A stretch of DNA of 64,000 bases from Punica granatum (taxonomy: Eukaryota; Streptophyta; Magnoliopsida; Myrtales; Lythraceae), in contig NC_045130.1 of the NCBI RefSeq assembly GCF_007655135.1, positions 2,728,001 to 2,792,000 on the forward strand, given 5' to 3'. Below the pieces are notes generated by a model, which was given only the letters and a program-made list of their open reading frames with translations, was not told where the DNA came from and made no database searches. Of this stretch, positions 61,532 to 64,000 are shown in pieces. Position 1 is the first letter of the stretch. Each line of letters begins with the position of its first letter. The translations under genes were made by a program, and so were the position numbers.

Positions 61532-62110
61532 TTTTTTTTTTTTTTTAGCAAACGTAATTCATCATAAATTAAACAGTAACAGAGTTCATTACACAACGGG
61601 GTACAGCCACCCCGATTACATCTTTAAGCAATAAAAGATCTAAACAAGATGGATCAGGTAGAAGACAGATAAAAGGGCTTTCTTAGACACCTCCCTGCCT
61701 GGTCAAGAAATCCACACATGAGTTCGCTTCTCGAAAGGTGTGATCCAGCCTGATCTCTGCAAATTGGTCGCTAAGCATCCGACAATCATTGACAAGGGGT
61801 TGCAGTAAAATATTGGAGCATCCTTTACATCAAATTCAGTCTAGCAATAAGATGGCATCAACATCTGACACAAATTCTGCGAAAAGCCATGTCAAGGGCA
61901 ATTCGAACGCCTTGTCTAGGGCCACATAATTCAGCAATCACAATCGTCGTGATGCCTAAGTTCATACTGAAACCAGCAACCCAACGACCACGCACATCTC
62001 GGATGACCCCTCCAACCCTAACGAAGTCCCGAGGAGGTGTCGTCCAATAAGCAGCAAACGAGATATTGGTCGCGCGAGGAATAACAAAAATCTACGCCAG
62101 GAAGGCCCTA
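61532..62110 (-). mobile_element. LINE 3' end with RNase H domain fragment
   Basis: On the minus strand a frame reads GGVIRDVRGRWVAGFSMNLG, then ITTIVIAELCGPRQGVRIAL, the plant LINE RNase H domain with the conserved E in AEL. Further on, after frame breaks, AGSHLSRSELMCGFLDQAG-like text appears in place of the usual REAN block. A 15-base T run on the plus strand (61532-61546) is the poly(A) tail. No target-site duplication was found, so the 5' end is uncertain. Confidence 0.7.
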
Positions 62111-62578
62111 AAATGGGCTGCACCCATTGAAAGGGAAACATTCCGAAGCATCCCGAATTTCTCTTAAACACAATGTCATAAAATGAAGACATGAACGTGC
62201 AGCTTGCGTTGTAACGAGGAATGCATCACACAATGAATTTGATTCATACATGCTTAGGTTAAGATTGCTAATATGTTGAGAAAGAGAATGTAACACAGTG
62301 ATATATGCCACACATATATCAACCAAGAGATTACAAATTCGATTTTCGTGATGAAATTAATTACCCATATCCCTTCATCAGTCATTAAAATTTTTATTTA
62401 ATTGTATTAAATTCTATTTGTAACTAAAAAAAACAGAAAAAAAATGTTGCCAGCACGGTAATTATTAGAGAAACAATATGCAGAATCATTTGATCCAATA
62501 ATTCGACAGATTATCACGGTAGAATAACCCAAAATTAAATACACTGCGGCTCCACTCTTCCGCAGAATTGCCTCGGCC

Positions 62579-62599
62579 CGGCACGGCACGGCACGGCAC
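62579..62599. repeat. (CGGCA)n short tandem repeat
   Basis: Four GGCAC-type units in a row in an otherwise unremarkable stretch. Confidence 0.75.
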
Positions 62600-62609
62600 T
62601 GAATTTCGT

Positions 62610-64000
62610 CGGGGGGCTATGTTATGTGACACGCGCATTTTCGCGCGTGGGTCAACGGAAAGATTTTAAAACGTAAAATTGGTGACTGGACAGGAAGGGG
62701 AATCATTCAGATCAGAACAGCAAGCAAAACTGGAGTGCCGCCGCAATTGAAGAGCTTGTCCCGTGGGACTCGCACGTGGCATGTTCATGTTCTTCTTCTC
62801 CAATTCACTCCTCCCCTTCCTTCTTCACCAACCTTCAAATCAAAGTCGTCTTACGCCGCTTTCCAAGAACCGAAAAAAAAAAATAAAAAAAAAAGAGAAA
62901 GAGAATTTCTCTCCACTGCTTCCTCGATTCTTTTGAATCGTCATACCCTTAAAATTTGATATCGATTTGATGATTCGAAGAGTCAAAGAAACTTATCATT
63001 GAAAGGATGGTAAAACTTTTCACTCAAAATTCTTCACATGTAAGATTCCATTGACTGATTCTCACAATTATAATCTATTCATTATCTTTACGATTTCAAG
63101 GCTAAGTTGTGATTTCGCTTTCTGTGGGAAGCCTTCACCGGGTGTTCTTGGGTCAAATTGCAGTCATGATTGGCCATGAACATGTAGCTCAATGATAAAT
63201 AATTGAGTTTTCAATATGTGAACTTTATTTGTAATACGAAGATATTAAAAATCCATTAGAAGTATCTCATGGTTAGGAGTAAATCGACACCTGAATTGAA
63301 ATTTGTCTCAGCTAATAGGTTAATGATGTCCATGGGCTTTTAAAAAAAAATATCAAGATTTCACATAAGAATTATAATGTAATCCCAGTTAGTTTGATCA
63401 AGAGGTGATCAAATTCATATTAAAATTCCCTTCGCATGTGTGTGTATATGTATGCATGGGGAAACAAAACCCCTCTTTGCAAGCAAATATATGGAAATGG
63501 AACTAATACAAAATGAAGAACAAATTGTGTGTGGAGAATCTCAATTTTCAAAGTGCATCTGAAGGTGGGCAAAGCCAGGGTGTATATGCTCCAAGCATGC
63601 CCTTTAGACTTTCAATGAGCTGAATTCAAGACAAGCACAGCTAGCCAGTTGAAATTGCACGTCTTTGATCCAGTCGAGGAAAGTTGACATTGTTAATTAA
63701 TATTATAATTAATCACCCCAAATATTTGTATCTGCTGCTTCATCATATATAAATAAAAATTTTGGTATATAATTATTATCATTTTGGATTACCAAACATG
63801 CATGGCATTCCAATATAATGCAGCGAGGTTAGAGAGGATGCTGGTCCGTCAAGCTAAAGCTTATCGTGGGATCTAATTGGGTCTTTTTCTCTTCATAACG
63901 TCACAGTTACAAATGATCATTTAGGATTTTCTCTCATCCAAGATATCTTAACAACAAACCTAGATGAAAATACTATTACATATAATTTCACGCTAGATCA
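62610..64000. other. Intergenic / unresolved window end
   Basis: A CT-rich stretch near 62790-62840 could be the leader of a gene, and a 74-codon frame begins at 62735. It is low in complexity (long A-rich run) and no exon or motif follows to the window end, so I leave it uncalled. Confidence 0.35.

Noticed and set aside
62735..62959. 74-codon frame near the right end
   Set aside because: Lysine run from an A-rich tract, with no homology recognised and no following exon.
1..64000. CRISPR arrays, operons, rRNA and tRNA genes
   Set aside because: No regularly spaced repeats, no bacterial gene arrangement, and no stretch with a complete tRNA or rRNA signature was found by eye. The SINE-like copies have only A/B-box-like pieces.

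Overview
This window looks like nuclear DNA from a eudicot plant. It is AT-rich, its genes have many introns with GT..AG junctions, and it carries plant-only families: an FLZ zinc finger and an Ole e 1-like secreted protein. It also holds a dense mix of degenerate plant retrotransposons, MITE-like elements and gene fragments. I cannot name the species from sequence alone.

Layout: 1-1014 is the 5' part of an FLZ zinc-finger gene (minus strand, cut by the window edge). 2159-3806 is a 5'-truncated, internally deleted LINE with a clean 15-bp target-site duplication. 8.6-15.8 kb is a cluster of at least six related, rearranged gene copies on both strands. The conceptual proteins look like a pseudokinase joined to an IRE1/RNase L-like (KEN) nuclease domain, plus a short C-terminal extension; this is the least ordinary part of the window. 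16.06-21.68 kb has two related ~1.7 kb LTRs. They bracket the first two exons of a DEAH-box splicing helicase gene, which itself holds a Ty3/gypsy 3' end in its intron. 22.81-23.91 kb is an intact kelch-like gene (minus), with a 33-bp poly-C tract in the putative 5'-UTR intron. 25.7-28.2 kb is a broken Ty1-copia element and 28.6-29.0 kb a CACTA transposase fragment. 29.0-30.7 kb is a shuffled second copy of the kelch gene, part inverted and part split by a 504-bp TRIM-type element.

The right half is quieter and holds three genes that look functional. These are an Ole e 1-like gene (34011-35165, 2 exons, 159 aa), a plastid-targeted phosphoglycerate mutase-like gene (42703-45989, 7 coding exons, 343 aa) and a WD40 protein gene (50072-55241, 9 coding exons, 447 aa). 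The spaces between contain MITE-like foldback elements, SINE-like copies, microsatellites, a second poly-C tract (40 bp) just upstream of the WD40 gene's TATA-like box, and a second LINE 3' end at 61.5-62.1 kb.

The intact genes do not form an operon or an obvious pathway. They are independent plant genes, each apparently with its own promoter. All exon coordinates come from reading frames and splice signals by eye, with no transcript evidence.
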